The translations under genes and the position numbers were made by a program. A stretch of DNA of 64,000 bases. It comes from Actinomycetota bacterium. GTDB taxonomy: Bacteria > Actinomycetota > Aquicultoria > Subteraquimicrobiales > Subteraquimicrobiaceae. The notes under the pieces were generated by a model. It saw nothing but the letters and a program-made list of their open reading frames with translations, did not search any database and had not been told where the DNA came from. Below are positions 63,006-64,000 of the stretch, piece after piece (position 1 is the stretch's first letter; every line of letters starts with the position of its first letter). Where the stretch lies: NCBI GenBank assembly GCA_030018275.1, contig JASEGB010000004.1:1-64000 (forward strand). The letters are read 5' to 3'.

Positions 63006-63159
63006 TCATTTTGTCTTTTTGAGCTCTTCAATTCTTGCATTGATTTGATCAAGCTGTTGCCTTAGCATCTCAGATTGATTTTTCAGCAACTCCAATTCTT
63101 GCTCACTTTAACCAATTTTTTCGTCCTCCGCCTCTTCGGCCTCTTTGGCCTCCTGGCAT
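63006..63159 (-). pseudogene. DUF5320-like small protein, frameshifted
   Basis: ATG 63159 (GGAGGG seven bases upstream) starts MPGGQRGRRGGGRKNWLK and then meets TGA. In the neighbouring frame the typical C-terminal coiled coil continues, SEQELELLKNQSEMLRQQLD and ARIEELKKTK, to a stop at 63006. The glycine-rich start plus coiled coil is the DUF5320 layout common in such clusters, here shortened and one base out of frame. Confidence 0.5.
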
Positions 63160-63162
63160 TCG

Positions 63163-64000
63163 TCATCCCTCCAAGTCCTCTTTCACATTTCCCTTCCATT
63201 GGATACTCGATCGAGACTTGTAATAAACCTGCTTCCCATGGACCACATAATCGACCTTCCCCAAATCCGCTAAGGCATTCAGATATTTAAGGGCTATAGT
63301 GGGATGGATATTCAGACCAGTCGATATATCCTCGATGGTACAAGGTCTTCGTCGGAGCAAACTAAGGATTCTCTCCTCCAAACTTCGTTGATGAATACCA
63401 TGGGAAATCTCTTTAAAATTTGGGATTATTTCAGCTTTGGATCCAATAATACTCTTAATGGCTTTTAACTGATCCACACTTAAAGCATGAGCTACGTCCT
63501 CGCTTGGAGGACGGATGACAGTATTTAGTTGAACCTTGTCCGGTTTTATATCCTTTATTGCTTCTTTCATCCTCTCTACCTCATCTTGATCATCATTAAC
63601 TCCTCGAGAGAAGAGAATTTCGAGCCACATTCTTCCTTTATAAGCTCGTCTAAAAGTTATCATCCCCTCAATTATCTTTTTGATATCCAGGGAATGATGC
63701 GGTCTATTAATGACTCGAAAAACCGAAGGCGTTACCGCGTCAAGAGATGGCAACACCAGATCAGCCTCGATCAGATCCTGTTGAACTCTGCTTTGATATA
63801 ATAAAGAGCCATTTGTTAACACCGCTATCGGTATCGTGGTTAACTTTTTCACCTCTTTAGTTAGCCGACCTATCTCGCTATTTAAAGTGGGCTCACCGCA
63901 ACCCGAGAAAGTAATATAATCTATATCATGATTACCTTCGGAGAGAAAACTCTCCAATTGATTCAGCACTATCTTCCAGGGGACATATTCTCTTCGAGTA
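63163..64000 (-). CDS. Radical SAM protein with C-terminal winged helix (5' end beyond window)
   Basis: The N-terminal part with the CxxxCxxC cluster motif lies beyond the window edge; the frame is still open at 64000 (RREYVPWKIVLNQLES). Visible are the SAM-binding YITFSGCGEPTLNSEIG, a LTNGSLL strand, and the long EILFSRGVNDDQDEVERMKE region, typical of COG0731-like radical SAM enzymes. The last 70 residues are a winged-helix domain (RRRPCTIEDISTGLNIHPTI), an uncommon addition that suggests regulation or nucleic-acid binding. Likely first gene of the ATPase/NifX cluster. Confidence 0.82.
   Translation of the reverse strand, partial: TRREYVPWKIVLNQLESFLSEGNHDIDYITFSGCGEPTLNSEIGRLTKEVKKLTTIPIAVLTNGSLLYQSRVQQDLIEADLVLPSLDAVTPSVFRVINRPHHSLDIKKIIEGMITFRRAYKGRMWLEILFSRGVNDDQDEVERMKEAIKDIKPDKVQLNTVIRPPSEDVAHALSVDQLKAIKSIIGSKAEIIPNFKEISHGIHQRSLEERILSLLRRRPCTIEDISTGLNIHPTIALKYLNALADLGKVDYVVHGKQVYYKSRSSIQWKGNVKEDLEG

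Overview
The window is 64 kb of low-to-moderate GC bacterial chromosome, almost all of it read leftwards. It suggests an anaerobic, Gram-positive-type (monoderm) bacterium, probably a deep-branching actinobacterial or clostridial relative. The grounds are a CarD/CdnL regulator, the order divIVA-yggT-proC-sepF-yggS-ftsZ, MurE with the DNPR motif of meso-diaminopimelate ligases, an LPxTG sorting signal, Ile T-box and PyrR attenuation, a GAAC-N4-GTTC LexA box, and a set of iron-sulphur MinD-type ATPases typical of anaerobes. FtsA is present, which most classical Actinobacteria lack. I cannot name a genus.

Layout. 0.2-9.6 kb: a complete leftward pyrimidine operon, pyrR-pyrB-pyrC-carA-carB-pyrK-pyrD, behind a strong promoter and a PyrR-type attenuator that may also encode a leader peptide. 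9.6-13 kb: an isolated 5S rRNA gene, carD, a divergent RecB-family nuclease with a LexA box inside its promoter, and a diacylglycerol-kinase-like lipid kinase. 13-43.5 kb: one long leftward envelope and division supercluster. In transcription order it reads mraZ-rsmH-ftsL-ftsI-murE-murF-mraY-murD-ftsW-murG-murC-murB-ftsQ-ftsA-ftsZ-pgeF-(Na/Pi cotransporter)-yggS-sepF-proC-yggT-divIVA-[Ile T-box]-ileS-traR/dksA-lspA-lgt-rluD. It starts at a promoter followed by four TGGNN MraZ boxes.

43.5-58 kb is an accessory zone rich in decay: a frameshifted MazG-like gene, an ECF-sigma/DUF5667 chimeric remnant, a frameshifted LPxTG surface protein, a frameshifted STAND/TPR regulator, a deacetylase-glycosyltransferase truncated onto a foreign Ig-like tail, and an internally deleted IS1595-type element. 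Intact genes here are hxlA-hxlB (ribulose monophosphate pathway), a GT81-like glycosyltransferase, an SbcC/YhaN-SbcD-like pair and a membrane protein of unknown function. 58-64 kb: a DJ-1-type lipoprotein, then a cluster of two ferredoxin-bearing ATPases, two FmdB zinc ribbons, a metallo-beta-lactamase-fold protein, a NifX/NifB-type protein, a DUF5320-like fragment and a radical SAM protein cut by the window edge.

The most striking layer is repetitive. A GC-rich palindromic element sits inside the T-box leader, in frame inside the SbcC-like gene, and at the 3' end of rsmH, where it supplies the stop codon. Two MITE-like families occupy most gaps of the division cluster, and one of them supplies the stop codons of carA and murD. 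Between divIVA and the ileS T-box lies a decayed cas6 that runs straight into one orphan CRISPR repeat, the scar of a lost CRISPR-Cas locus.
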